From the NCBI GenBank assembly GCA_020746875.1, contig JAGTJL010000011.1, positions 1,178,001 through 1,242,000 on the forward strand: a stretch of 64,000 nt of DNA. The letters are read 5' to 3'. Both the position numbers and the translations under genes were made by a program. Each line of letters starts with the position of its first letter. Positions within the stretch are counted from its first letter, which is position 1. The notes under the pieces were generated by a model, which did no database searches, had not been told where the DNA came from, and was given only the letters and a program-made list of their open reading frames with translations. Shown here in pieces: positions 23,533-36,000 of this stretch. This DNA comes from Rhexocercosporidium sp. MPI-PUGE-AT-0058. Lineage: Eukaryota > Ascomycota > Leotiomycetes > Helotiales.

Positions 23533-23653
23533 TATGGCGGGTAGAATAAGATATTGACTTTAGCGCAAGAAAGTGCTTTAATTAAGTATTATGCGAATTA
23601 TATAACGAAGAAAGTAAAAGAAGTAATAAAAAGATTATTTTTTAGTTATATTA

Positions 23654-23982
23654 TGTGAGAATAGGCGAGCCAATCAGGAATAAGGAAGCGCAGTTGGTCG
23701 AACACGTAATTAAAGACAAAGTAAAATTAATTACTTACTTGCTTACTTACTTACTTACTTAAAGAGCTTAAAGAGCTCTTCAGTAATTATATATAAGATA
23801 ATAGCTTCTTTAAAAGCTTCTACGACTACGTAATTAATTACGTGGCTTATACGAGCTACGTAATCGAATACGAATGTAATTTCCCGGAATACAAGAGTAA
23901 TTTCCGGGCCGCGTAACGCAGTGGAAACTCCTTCGGCTATTCTAGGGTAGAATCGGCACGAGTTACCGAATCAAATCCAACA
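23654..23982 (-). repeat. Solo-LTR-like repeat B, copy 1 (reverse orientation)
   Basis: 329 bp, reverse complement of the repeats at 33940-34249 and 42842-43141, with ends TGTGAG...CCAACA. In its own orientation it begins TGTTGGATTTG and ends ATTCTCACA. It contains a (TTAC)n/(GTAA)n run and CTACGTAA palindromes. No matching 5-bp target duplication is seen here (TATTA before, GTATA after), unlike the other two copies. Confidence 0.75.
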
Positions 23983-24590
23983 GTATATATTAAAGAGACA
24001 GTATTTTTAGAATTAAATTTACCGTAGAAGTGCGCCTAAAGGATGCGCGCGTTCTCTTCTAAAGACCGTATTTGCTCCCCTATAGCGTTAGCTTCATTGA
24101 TTTTCTTTATGATCGGCAGCTTATTCCGGAGCTAGCTTCTCTTTTATAGCTTTCAAGAAGTCCTTTTTAGGTTGAAATCCTTATAACTTAGGGAGTTGCT
24201 TTACTTCGGCTCTTAAAATGGCCAAAAACCAGTCTGCGAGCTATTCCAAAGGAGTAATTAAGCTTAGCCTAGCTGTAACAAGCACTTTCAAGTACTGACT
24301 TCGTATATATTCCTTTATAGCTTCTTCTATAAGTGCTTACTTTTGCTATAAAGCACGTATTAAGTTCTGTAACGATAAAGCGCCAATTAAGATTAGCTGC
24401 TCTTGTAATAGTTCTCGCATCGTAAGAAGGACCGTTTGGCGTACTTAGTTCCAGAGGGCTAAGTACCGTGTATTTGAGGTGCTCTAGCGAGAGTGCTGAA
24501 CTTAATACTCGCGTAATCGGTAAGTATGCTCCTCCTTAACGTCTGCAAAGCGAGTAACAATCTGTATTAACTTTAGCCTCTTTTATTTTG
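23983..24590 (-). pseudogene. Downstream half of an unknown degenerate gene, split by Copia-1
   Basis: On the minus strand a long frame continues from the other side of Copia-1. Removing the element and one copy of the TSD restores a continuous reading phase. It gives helical, non-repetitive protein sequence (for example VTRFADVKEEHTYRLRE, then RELLQEQLILIGALSLQNL, then ITPLEQLADWFLAIL) interrupted only by TAA/TAG. I do not recognise the family; it does not look like retroelement Gag or Pol. It ends at the solo LTR at 23982 or soon after. Confidence 0.5.
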
Positions 24591-24786
24591 TATTGTGCAA
24601 CATACCTTAAGGCTCCACAGAGGCGAATATTAGGTCAATTAAAGGCTGCGCAGTTGCGTATATAATTATTGTTTTATTATTATATATGGCGCCTTTAAGC
24701 TCCCTAAATAAGGGAGCTTATTGACGTTATAGTTTTGGTAATCTTAATTAGGCTCGTTTAGTTAACTAATTATAACCTGCACGACA
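24591..24786 (-). repeat. Copia-1 3' LTR
   Basis: 196 bp, partner of 31855-32050. The TTTTG duplication precedes it. Confidence 0.9.
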
Positions 24787-24899
24787 CACCTCCTCGCTAA
24801 AGATAATACGTAGCTTTAGCGAAGTAAATAAGTATATAATAAATATAATAAATAATAATAAAACGATAAACAGTAAGGAAAAGTAATAACTAAGAGTTA

Positions 24900-25560
24900 A
24901 AGCAAATATACTTAACGTATAAGCGAAAATATATAAACAGCTCCCTCTCCTCGTAACTTTCTTTTATAAGTATATTAAATTTAAAAATAAATCGTGTCTC
25001 TACCGCTAAGTTAGCCGCCCGTGCCTCCCGCCTTTTTAACCTTGCCGCTGCTTACGCAATTAAAAAGATATATTTCTTTTTATCTTTTATATTTTTAAGT
25101 TTAATTTCCGACGTTATTTAAATTAAAAGATTAAGAGATTAAGTAAGTTAAAGCATATTAATTAGTTGTAATAGCCTGCCGCCGCCCCTCGCCCTCCCCC
25201 TCGCCGTCGCCTTCGCACTCCTTCTCCTGCGCCCTCTTCTGCCGCCTTTACCGCCCTTGCTACTCCCGCCCGCCGGCGTGCTGAAGCAGGTGCTAATAAG
25301 GAGGTCCCTTACTCGGCATGCGTTAAAGCTGCCTTAAAAAGTGACTTTTTTATTAATATTTATTAAAATATTATTAATTCGGCTCGGTGCTTTCGGTGCT
25401 ATAATTAAAATTATAATTATATTAATCTTGTCGAGCCTATTATTGCGGTGGCTTTTGCCGCTTTTATGAAAGAAAAGCGTAATACTTTTTATACTTACGT
25501 AAGTTTAATTTTAGTTTTTATATTTTAAAGTTAATTAACTTTAAATAATAATTAAAAAAC
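24900..25560 (+). pseudogene. Antisense degenerate ORF in the 3' tail of Copia-1
   Basis: On the strand opposite to pol there is a protein-like stretch. It has a Pro/Arg/Ala-rich segment at about 25180-25300, from a GC-rich island unusual for this region, then CVKAALKSDFF and SARCFRCYN, with a CxxC pair, then AAFMKEKRNTFYTYV. The frame is broken by RIP-type stops. A Cys-containing, basic protein is suggested, but I cannot assign a family. It lies between the end of pol and the 3' LTR. A comparable antisense frame exists in Copia-2. Confidence 0.45.
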
Positions 25561-26899
25561 CTTTAAGCTTCGGTTTATAATACTCTTACTGCGCTTAATA
25601 TATTTATCTTATCCTTATAAATAGCTTTAAAAAATCTGATTTTAGTTATTTAATTATTACTGCCGCTTCCGCTCCGACCCCCGCCTTTGTCGTCTTTGCC
25701 TTTGCCTCCTGCCTAATCCTTTTACTTATTCGGGTTAGTGCTAGTACTAGTGCTATTAATATTAATATTATTGCTAGTAATATAGCCGCCCGCCGCCGCC
25801 GTATTAAAAAGTTATTAATAGAATTAATAAATTTATTAATAATTTAATTCGCGACTTAATAACGGCTTAGAAATGTGCTTTTTTAAAGTTATAGTTTATT
25901 ATCTTATAAACAGCTTAAAAACGGGCCCTTTTGTATTTGCTTACGTTAATTTAGTTATAGCTTCGGCCGAAATAGAATTCTTATCTTTTAATAATTTAAA
26001 AAGAAATATATTTTACGTAATTATATTAACTTAAAAAGTACTTTAAAATATAAAAGAAAATAAAAGAGTATATTTATAATAAAGTATAAGCTTTAATTAA
26101 GCTTTTTTACCGACGCTTTAACGTCTTACAAATTAAGTAATATAATAAAAGTTTTAAACTTTTGTCGTAGAAGGTTTTTAATAAGGCTATTAGCGTATAT
26201 TTCGCTTATAGATAAATATATAATTTTAAAACTTTCTTTTTAATACTCTTAACGTAATTATATGTTTTGAATATTAACGTGCTTAAGCTTAATTAATATG
26301 CGTTAGTTTTTTTTTAATTATAAGCTTAATCGTTTATTAATTATTATAAAAGATATTTTAAAGGTATTTTATATTAAAGTACATCTTCGTAAAGAGCTTT
26401 TATAATACTATAATTATCTTTATAATTCGCTTTATTCTTAAGAGCTCAGCTTTAATTGTTAAAGTAGTAATTGTGTTTTATTTAATTGTTATTTATAGTA
26501 TGGCACCCCTAAATAAAATAATAATGAGTTTTTGTAAAAAACGCTTAATTTTTAAATTATTTATAAAAAAAGTATTAAAAGCTATTATAAGCTGCGTCTC
26601 GCTTTCTTAATAATTATAAATAATACCTAAGAAGCGTGTTTTAAAAAGGTAGCGTATAATTTAATTTACAGCTTATAAGTGCTTTTAACTCGGGTTCGTT
26701 AAAAAATGCGATAATTATAAAACTATAAAAGTTATATTTAATTTAAGTATAATAACTAAATATAATACGGAACCGACCTTTTTTTAATATTCTTTAACTT
26801 AGTTTATAATTATCTTAGCGGTATTTTTAGCTAAGTCGTAATATAATAAAAAAGTGCTAAGGTAATTACTATTTATTAAGTTGAATTTTTGAGTTATCT

Positions 26900-29800
26900 T
26901 TTTTATATACGTGTTATAAATAAGCGTAACTATTTTTATATATTTATTACGTATAATTCGCATTCTTAAGAATTATTTTATATCTTTTATTATAATGAGT
27001 TCGTAGGCGTTATTTAAGCTATCGATGATTTTAGTTGTTATAAAGAGGTTTAAGTTATAATATAATACTTATATATTGTCTATATAAAAGGCTATAAATA
27101 CTATTCGCTTATCGTTTATAAAAATATAAGGCTTTTCTATAAGTAATACGAGATTAAAGCTTTTGAGTATAATTAAGAAGTCGCTATATTATAAAGCTAA
27201 AGAGTCGCAGAGATTATATAAAGCTTTATCGATCTTTATAATTATACTTAGTTATTTAAAACCGTCGGAGAAATAATAATAAATAAATATATTTCGTTTA
27301 TTTTATTTTATATTAATAAACGTATTTACGACGTTATATTATTTAACTTTTAAGTTAAACTATACTGCTATAGCTATTACGACGCGGAAAGACTTTGCTA
27401 TTAGCGTAAAAGCGTATATAAAGAATATTATAATATCTTCTTATAGATTATTCTTAATAACGATTCGCGATTTAGTGCGTATAAACTGTCCCGCTGAGTT
27501 GACTTTGTAAGTAAATACTTATTTTAATAATATAGGCGTTGTTTTTATATTTGCCCTTAATATAATATATTAATATTTTTTAGCCTGGAGATTTTTTATT
27601 TCTTTATGCGTGTTTTCTTTAAAATATTCTCTTTACGGGTATTATTTTAAATCCTTTTAATATTTTAGTGTTCGTAAAAGCTTTACTTAATATAATTATA
27701 TTAATTTAGAGCTTATAATTACTTATACTCTGATCGATTCGTTATTAATTGCAGCTGTAAATATAATATATATAATTTCGTAGTCTTTTCTATTTTTACG
27801 CGTTATTTTATTATTTTAAAATATCGTAGTAAAAGATGCGATATACGTATAATTCTTATTTATTTAGTTTATAGATTCGGCGTTTAAAAGCTCTTTTATT
27901 ATAAAGGAGTATATTCTTAGCCTTTTCTTAAACTGTTTATATAATTATATTACTTCTCTTACTTGACGTCTCTACTGAGCTCGAGTAACAGGGCGTAATT
28001 GATTTTAATTTAATGCTTAAAGTACTTTATCGGAGGTCTCTTAAGTTATATTATCTTTTAAAAGATATTATAATAATATATTCGACGGTATATTTTTCAG
28101 GAGGAGTTATTAATTTCCTTTAAGCTCGCTGTAATCTTTTTCTAACGAAATGTTTTCGTACTTTAAAGCATTTCCTGAGCCTGTATTAATTGTTTTAATT
28201 TAATATAGTAATTGACCTTAACTGTCTTATAGTTTATTTTAAATTATAATTTAAGATATTAAGTTATGCGCACTCTTAATTTAAAGTAATTATTTCCTAT
28301 TTATAATACTCTTCTTAGGCTCGAAATGTTCGTTTCGTCGTATCTGACTTCGAGTCTGTCTTAATATGCTTAAGCTTTTTAATATTATTAAAATATTTAT
28401 ATTATTATTATTAAGCTTTATGTCGTCTTTTAACGTATTAACTTATAAATTTAAAAGGATTAGCTTATTTTAATACTCTTATAGAATAGGCAGTCTTACT
28501 TCTTTTAGAGTTATAAGCTTTATAATTACGTATAAAATTATTTTCTTAAAAACTTCGTCGATTTTTATTAAGTTAAATAAGAGCTTATTTAATTTAATAT
28601 TATTTTTAACCTGTATAGATTCGTCTTTTACGTGTTCGATGGCTAACTCGGCGTCTTAAGCGGCTTTAGGCTCTATAAGTATATTAACGATTTATTTAAG
28701 TATTAATAGTAGTTAGCCGACCACCGCCTGCTTGCTATAGAACTGTGCCTTATTAAAAATAACGTTTTAAATACATATTATATGCTTTAACTAAGGTATT
28801 TAAATCTTATATATATTAATTATATAATAATTAATTAAGTATTTAATATATCTTTTAAGATTGACTTTAAAGCTTCTTTTGTCACGGAGAGCTTATCGGT
28901 CTTTAATTATCGCGTAAGCTTTGGCGTTATACGCAAAGATATTACTTTAATTAGGCCTTAAATCGATTAGCAGTCTTTTTATTACTTTTGAGTCGTATTA
29001 TTAAAAATATTATTTAAATTATATTTTTAGTATTTCGTTTAGCAATTATATAGCTTTTTTAATAAGTAGCAATATATTATAAAAATACGTAACTATTAAA
29101 ATAGCTTCCGGTTATAGCTTAAATAACAAATTAATACTTATTATTATTTTTAAGGCTTTAGTAATAAGCTTTCCGTTAGCTTTCTCTGTACTTTTATTTG
29201 GCTTATACGTATAAACCGGAGTAGGCTTTAACTTTATGCTACTGTTTAATATCTATTAATTGTATTTAGTTTAGTATTTTATACTAATTACTAACGCATT
29301 ATTATTAGACTTAATTTTATATATAGTAAGGCCGTATTAGCGTCTAATTTATATTTTAAACGTCTTAAGCACGCTTATAATAAAGTCTTAGGATTTATTA
29401 GTAAGCGTGAATGCGAAGAGCTTTTTATTATATTTATTTTTGATTAATAATAATTAATATGTCTTATTATAATTTATAAGGTAATTAAATAAGTCTTATA
29501 TGATTCTGAAGAAAGGTCTCGAGGACTTGTTATTTAATTCTTTACGCGATAGTTATTGACTTAAATATATTATAATATAACTTTTGTATTTTATACGCGT
29601 GATTCTATCGATTTGAATATTATATATATACTTTACTAGAGCTTTTAAAGTTATTTTATTAAAGTAACCGGCGCGTAAGTATTATATCTGTGCTGTATCA
29701 CTCTAAGGTTATAAGAAACTGCGTATTAATTGAAAAGTATACTTCTTAAGAAGGTATAGTCGTTTATTAATTATTAAGTATATTATTATAATAAGAGATT

Positions 29801-31300
29801 TACGAGCTTTTATAAAAGCATATAATTATGGAGAGCGCGAGTAGTTATTAATAGGCTTATATTTAAATATTATAAGGTTTTACTTGCGCTATAAGTTTCT
29901 TATTATATAGCTATTTTTAGTATTACTTACTCGTAAAGTCGTATTAATACTATTATATTATACCTCCGACTGTGCGAGGAGGCTTTTAGAAATAATATTA
30001 ACGTTAAACTCTTTTATAATAACTACGTTGCTTAGTATTAGATTCTGAGTATATAGTCCTTTAGGATTATATAAAGCGTTTTCGAAGATGCGTATACCTT
30101 TATTAATAATTAATAAACTTAAAGTGCTAATATTAATTATATCTCTTATAATACGTTTAAAACTGCCGGGGACGAATTTATTAATACTATTAATTAAGTA
30201 AGTAGCATCGTAATTATTAATAAACGTGCTATTTAATAAAAGGTGGCGTTAGAACTTTATAATAGTATAAATATTAGGACTTAAAGCACTGTCGTAAAGT
30301 ATGTCGTCGAGGAGCTTTAAGTCGATTATAATTATATTAATATTTAAATTATCTTATAAAGCTTTGCCTTTGCTTTTGTTATTTATAAGTATAGCGGCAT
30401 TAAGTGATTTGGCATTTGTAATAAGTTTAGAGTTATTATTATAATTAATTCCGGTGATTTTAGCGACTGCAATATACTTTTAATCTTTTTTAACTATAGC
30501 TATCTTAAGTTTTTTAAAGTCTACAATTTTTAACTTTTTGCGGGTTATTAATACCTTATTAGCATTTAATATATACTTTATATTTTTAAAAGTCGTTCCG
30601 TTAATTACATAACGTAATCTTTAATATTTAAGCGGCTTAAAGAAATGCTTATTATTTATACCGCATAAGCATAAATTACCTTGGCCTCGAGAGCGAGATT
30701 TGTTAGAGTTTGCATTCGACGCATTAATATTAATTTCTTTAAGGGTTAAATATTAACCGCCTCCTCCTCTTTAACGCTTAAGCTTCCTAAATATAATATA
30801 CTTTTAGTTTATGCCGGGAAGCACTTGTATATAATTATTAAAAGTAAACTTATACTCTTTTTTAAGTTAATCGTCGCGTATAACCGTATTAAGAATAAGA
30901 TTTGCCTAATTTAAGTATATATGAGCTTTTATCGCACGTAGCCATTTCTTTAGAATTATAATGCCTTTAACGTTAAGTATATTATACGCCTTAATATTCC
31001 TATAAGCCTTTAAGAAGTCTTTTATTTATTAATTAACGTTAACTTTTCCTTTATATACCTTCTTTAAAACCTTCTCGTATTCCGTAATTATAATAATAAG
31101 AATTAACGATTCTGACGATATTATATCGCGCTAAAGTATACTAACTAACGATTATATACTTAATTCGCTTTTGCCGGCTAATTTCTTAATCGTAAAGTTT
31201 AAGAGCGAATCGTTTACCGTTTTAAAGAGTTAATTATATAAAGTTATATACTTATTATTTTGGCTCGTTTATTTAACTAACGTGTACTAATATTCTTTAG
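26900..31300 (-). pseudogene. Copia-1 gag-pol, RIP-disrupted
   Basis: On the minus strand, integrase C-terminal features (KPNKSTEKANGKLITKA, then PEAILIVTYFYN, then KVIKRLLIDLRP, then NAKAYAIIKDR) lie at about 29300-28850. RT is recognised by FYIDNI at 27092-27072, followed by RIIRNKYIKIV..IYNTYIKKI..KFNL, the standard copia segment after the YVDD box. RNase H remains lie downstream to about 26900. Gag and the zinc knuckle upstream (29.5-31.8 kb) are not resolved. Stops are TAA/TAG throughout. Confidence 0.8.
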
Positions 31301-31854
31301 CTTATATTATATAAATCTATTATATTTTTATAATTATCGGGTAAAGAAGTGGACTAATTTCTTTTGGACTTGTTTCTTTTATTAAGGTATTTTTATCGGA
31401 CGACTTAGGCGTTAAAGACGACTGTAGGTTTACTGCTTTTTAAGCTATAATATTAGCGTAATACTAGTTTAATTATATCTTTGTCACTTATTAAGCGGTG
31501 CTTTTAAGCGTTAGAGCCTTTAGTCGGAGTTCTGGAATATAGCCTATTATAAGAGCTGTAAGGTTTATTATATTTAATATACTTATAAACGTAACATAGA
31601 AATTTAATCGTAAGTATTATATCGCCTAATCCTTTTGTGCCTTTAAAATATAATTCGTAAGTAGTTTTGGGAGTGATATTATTTATTTAAAGTATATTAA
31701 TAATATAGCGTCGAATATATTTAGTAGTTTAAGAGTTATCGACGAGTTTAAAGAGTTGCAATAGCTTTTAAATAGCGGTATAAAATGCCTTTATAAAGCC
31801 ACGTCGGCGTATATATGCGACTGGGAAGCTTTTATAGCTCACAGGGCTTATAAC

Positions 31855-32050
31855 TATTATATAATATACCTTAAGGCTCTATAGAAGCGAATATTAAGTT
31901 AATTAAAGGCTGCGTAGTTGCGTATATAACTGTTGTGCTATTATTATATATAGCGCCTTCAAGCTCCCTGAATAAGGGAGCTTACTAGCGTCATGGTTTT
32001 GGTAGTCTTAATTAGGCTCGCTTAGCCAACTAACTATAACCTGCACGACA
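31855..32050 (-). repeat. Copia-1 5' LTR
   Basis: 196 bp; followed by TTTTG at 32051-32055. Confidence 0.9.
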
Positions 32051-32055
32051 TTTTG

Positions 32056-32440
32056 ACATATCCGTTATCTAATCCTTTAATACTTATAACCGCACCTTAT
32101 TTTCCACCTCTAATAGCTCGTCGATCGATATAAGGAGCTTTAGCTTAACCGAAGTCGTATGAGGAGCATCTAGTCCAGTAGAGTTAACTTAATCCCAAGC
32201 TTTTATAATAAAGGCTTGAGCTTTAGGCTCAGCTAGCTATAAAGGGAAGGAGTGCTTATCAGTAGAAAGCTAGAGTAAGATTGCGTTGTCGGGAGCGTCT
32301 GAAGCTATTAAAGCAACTAAAAGTACGTTGCGGATTCGTTAAAAAGAGAAGAAATAAGCTTAGTCGCGTTAAGGTTTCAAAGGATAATATTATTAGTTAC
32401 AATGCTCTACGAAAGTAAGTAAGTGAGATTAATTATATAC
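32056..32440 (-). pseudogene. Upstream half of the unknown degenerate gene split by Copia-1
   Basis: Minus-strand sequence immediately upstream of the Copia-1 insertion reads as protein (for example ALIASDAPDNAILL, then AEPKAQAFIIKAWD, then LLISIDELLEVENKVRL) with RIP-type stops. It runs directly into the part at 24590 once Copia-1 is removed. On its upstream side it is cut at 32441 by the left LTR of Copia-2. The function is unknown. Confidence 0.5.
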
Positions 32441-32441
32441 C

Positions 32442-32626
32442 TGTCGTATAAGCACGGGCAGCTGCTCTCTTGGCACTGCACGTGACCTAATTAGGTTCTG
32501 CTACTATAGACCGCCTTCAGGAGAACAACTGTTTTTTCCTGGATTCGGAGAGCTTTTAGAATAATAATTAATTATTTTAATTTAATAATAACTGCTTATA
32601 GTACTTCGATCCACTTTTATACTATA
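32442..32626 (+). repeat. Copia-2 5' LTR
   Basis: 185 bp, matching 41306-41488 with transitions and small indels. The sequence after it (GTTATAAGGCTTATTGA) is in the position of a primer-binding site but is too altered to assign a tRNA. Confidence 0.8.
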
Positions 32627-33059
32627 GTTATAAGGCTTATTGATAAAATTATTAAGTTAATATTCTTCCCTTTATGCGCTATTAATTTAAATAAAGCCTG
32701 TGAAGTAAGTTTATAAGTAAAGAGCATCTATTATATATTATAGAGTTTTCTATTTTACGACAGAGTATAATTCATACTGTTATTTTTCATTAATTTTTTT
32801 ATTCTACTTTAAACGAGTATAAAAGCTAAGTAACTGGACTCGATACTTCTCTAGTTCTTTTTTCTTTATCGAATACTCGGAGCTCTCGAGAGCAACTCTT
32901 TTATTATAATAAACTCAACTTTAGTCTTTTTTTTAAATAATTGAATTCCTTTTAATTATAATAAGCGTACTTAAATCTTTTAGTATTAGGCGTTCAAATC
33001 CTTTTATATTTTTTATAAAATATAAAATTTAATAAACCTTGCGTTATTAATTACTCTTA

Positions 33060-36000
33060 TTCTTCTCGACGCCAAACCGAAACCTTTATCGCTAAACGAT
33101 TTAAGAATATAATAAGATAAAGAAGTTATTAAGCATAACTTTTAAGCTTACGTAAAGTAAGACGAAAATGCTCGCGACTTTATTAAGAAAAGTCTTAAGC
33201 CGAGAGTATTACTACCGGCAAAGGCTATAATTAAGAATATAGTTTTAATATATATTACTTTTATAAAGGAATACGTAAAGAAGCTTATATAATAAACGGA
33301 AAAGGCTCGAGCTTATAAGGTAGCTTATAAATAGATTTAGAAGATAATTAATTCTTTTATTTATTAAGAAATAATTAAGGAATACGAGAACGAGTAAGCT
33401 TATATAAAAAAAGAATAATTAACCGAGATAATAAACGGAGACTTTTAATTAAAGTTATAGATTTTTTAATTGCTCTTCTGGATCTTTAAGAAAGATTACG
33501 CCCTTTCGAAAACAAGTGCTCGCACGCTAATATAATTTACTTATAAAAAGAAACTTATTATTATTAAAATAAGATAAGTTAATCTTAAGGAATAACTTTA
33601 AAAATAAAAAGCGGCTTATTAAAATATTCTCTTATACGACTTACTAGACGTTAAAGGACTGCTAATAATACTTAACTTTATTAAGGCGGTACAAGAGAAG
33701 CTCGCATCGGAATAAGCGCGCGAACGGTATTTTAAATTACTAAAAGATAATACTCTTAAGGTAATAAATTAATATTCTTTACTTAATTACGTTAATTAAT
33801 TATTTATTCTTAACGAAGAATTACTTATAGCTTTTAAATAATAAAAAATAATAAGCTTATATATTACTCTTAAAGGAAGATTAAATGCTTCCGTAATTCC
33901 GTCGGTTTAACGAAATTAATTGCTAAATACGCGAGTAAATGTTGGATTTCACTTCGGTAACTCGTGCCGATTCTACCCTAGAATAGCCGAAGGAGTTTCT
34001 ATTGCTTACGCGGCCCGGAAATTACCTTCGTATTCCGGGAAATTACGCTCGTATTCAATTACGTAGCTTGTATAAGCTACGTAATTAGTTACGTAGTCGT
34101 AAAAGCTTCTAGAGAAGCTATTATTTTATATATAACTACCGAAGAGCTCTTCTAGCTCTTTAAGCAAGCAATTAATTCTACTCTCTCTTTGATCACGTGT
34201 CCTTCACCTACTGCGCTTCCTCATTCTGATTGGCTCGCCTATTCTCACAGTAAATACTTGCCCGTATAAGTATTACTTTTACCGCTATAAGGCTATTAAT
34301 TATTATAAACTTCGGTATTATTACGACGGCTCGACGGCGAATAATCTCAAGAACTTATTATTAGCAAAAGAAATTAAAAAGACTCGACTCCGATTAAAAA
34401 ACGACTTCCTTAACTTCTGCCGAGAAATCGCTAAATTCATTAAGAATATATTATTAATAACGTAACTGGCTTTCGGACCGCCTTTTAGTAATTCTTTTTT
34501 TTATTTAAGCATTAGCAGCTTTTATAGCTTTAAAGCTAATTGCTTTAATAAAAGCAAAATACTTTAAAACCGTTTAAGCTTGCCTTATAAGCTTTAAATT
34601 TCTCGACGAAGCTCTCGCTATAGTAGGAGTATACGTTATTATAAATATAAATCGCTATTCGCTTGCGGAAAATACTTTATTCGACAACGGAGCTATTATT
34701 TATTTAATAAATTTAAAAGTTCTCCTTATCCTTAAAAGTTTTATTAAATCCACTGAGGACGATAGCGTTAAGGCCGGAACGTTAAGCTTAATAATTAAAA
34801 ACCGCGGTATTCGAATCTTTAAAAGTACTTTCTACGACCTTAACGGACCAACGGACCGAATATAAGCGATTTAACTTTTTTAAACGTCGTTATTATTAAA
34901 AGCTTTAACGTTAATATTATTTTAAAAGCTCGCCTTTTATAAGTAAGAATTTAATATAATAATTTAAATTGCATTTTACGTACGGGAATAACTAAAGACA
35001 GTCTAGTTTTAAAGCAATTATAGCGACAGTTTAATTTAGCTTTCTTTAAATATAAGCCTTTTAATTACTTTTTAGTTTCTTTAATTACTCGCCGCATTTT
35101 GACTCGCTTAAATTATAACTTTTGAATATTTCTAACGCTAAATAAGAATATCCGTTAAAGCTTTTAGTCGAGTAAACGATATTTAAAGCTACGAGTCGAC
35201 GAAGCTTACTTATAATATCTGCGCGTAGGTTACCTTAAAAAGAAGCTTTAAAAACCTTAATAAAAAATACTCGCAACGTCGAGATTTAAAGTTTAACTCA
35301 GTTAAAATATAAATATTATACGGTAATTATAATATAATAAGTAATAAGTCGTCGTTAATTAGAAAGAGCAGTTATTCGTCCCTTTTACCGTATTTCTTAA
35401 GACTTATTCGATTTTTTAATAAGGTTTAACGAAAATAACTAGCTTTTATTAATTAAAGACGAATATAATAAGAAATTGTACAAGCGGCTTATAAAAATCA
35501 AAAAGTTAATCACCGTTTTAAATACTCTTAAACTGTTTAAGGCGTAAACGAGACGCTAATTCGGGCTCTCGATTTGCAAAATACGCTAAGATAACGATGC
35601 TTTAGTTATAAGAATTAATAAATTAATTAAATATAAAAATTAATATAAAGAAAGTAATATTAATATCGAATTTACTTTTTTATATATATATTAACTTAAT
35701 AAAAAAGCTAAGCGCTTAGGCAAAGAAATAATTAATAAATCGAACAAGATACGCCTTTTTATTAATTTACTTCGGGCGCTTAAGACGGAATCAGTAATAG
35801 CGGCAATTATTTTCTATAATATAAGATTATTTACTCGTAAAGGCTTTAAGAGTCCGAACGAAGTATTTTAAGCCTGGTTTAAGCAATATTTTCGGTATTA
35901 TAATCTTAAGCTTACGCTGAAGTTAATAATCGATTTACGGCTTGATTAAAGTAATTTATATGCGTACGGCTGTAAAGTCTATTTTATAATTAAAGACCGA

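Larger units (their letters stand above)
24591..32050 (-). mobile_element. Copia-1: full-length RIP-mutated Ty1/copia element
   Basis: A 7460-bp element with 196-bp LTRs at 24591-24786 and 31855-32050. The LTR start is TGTTGTGCAACA in RIP-altered form (TATTGTGCAACA on the left, TATTATATAATA on the right), and the end is GCACGACA. The target duplication TTTTG is intact at 24586-24590 and 32051-32055. Coding is on the minus strand: integrase at about 29300-28800 (FAYNAKAYAIIKDR, the copia VxGCKAY region) and RT with FYIDNI (YVDDM type) at about 27092-27072. About 2 kb lie between the end of pol and the 3' LTR, more than usual for copia. Confidence 0.92.
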
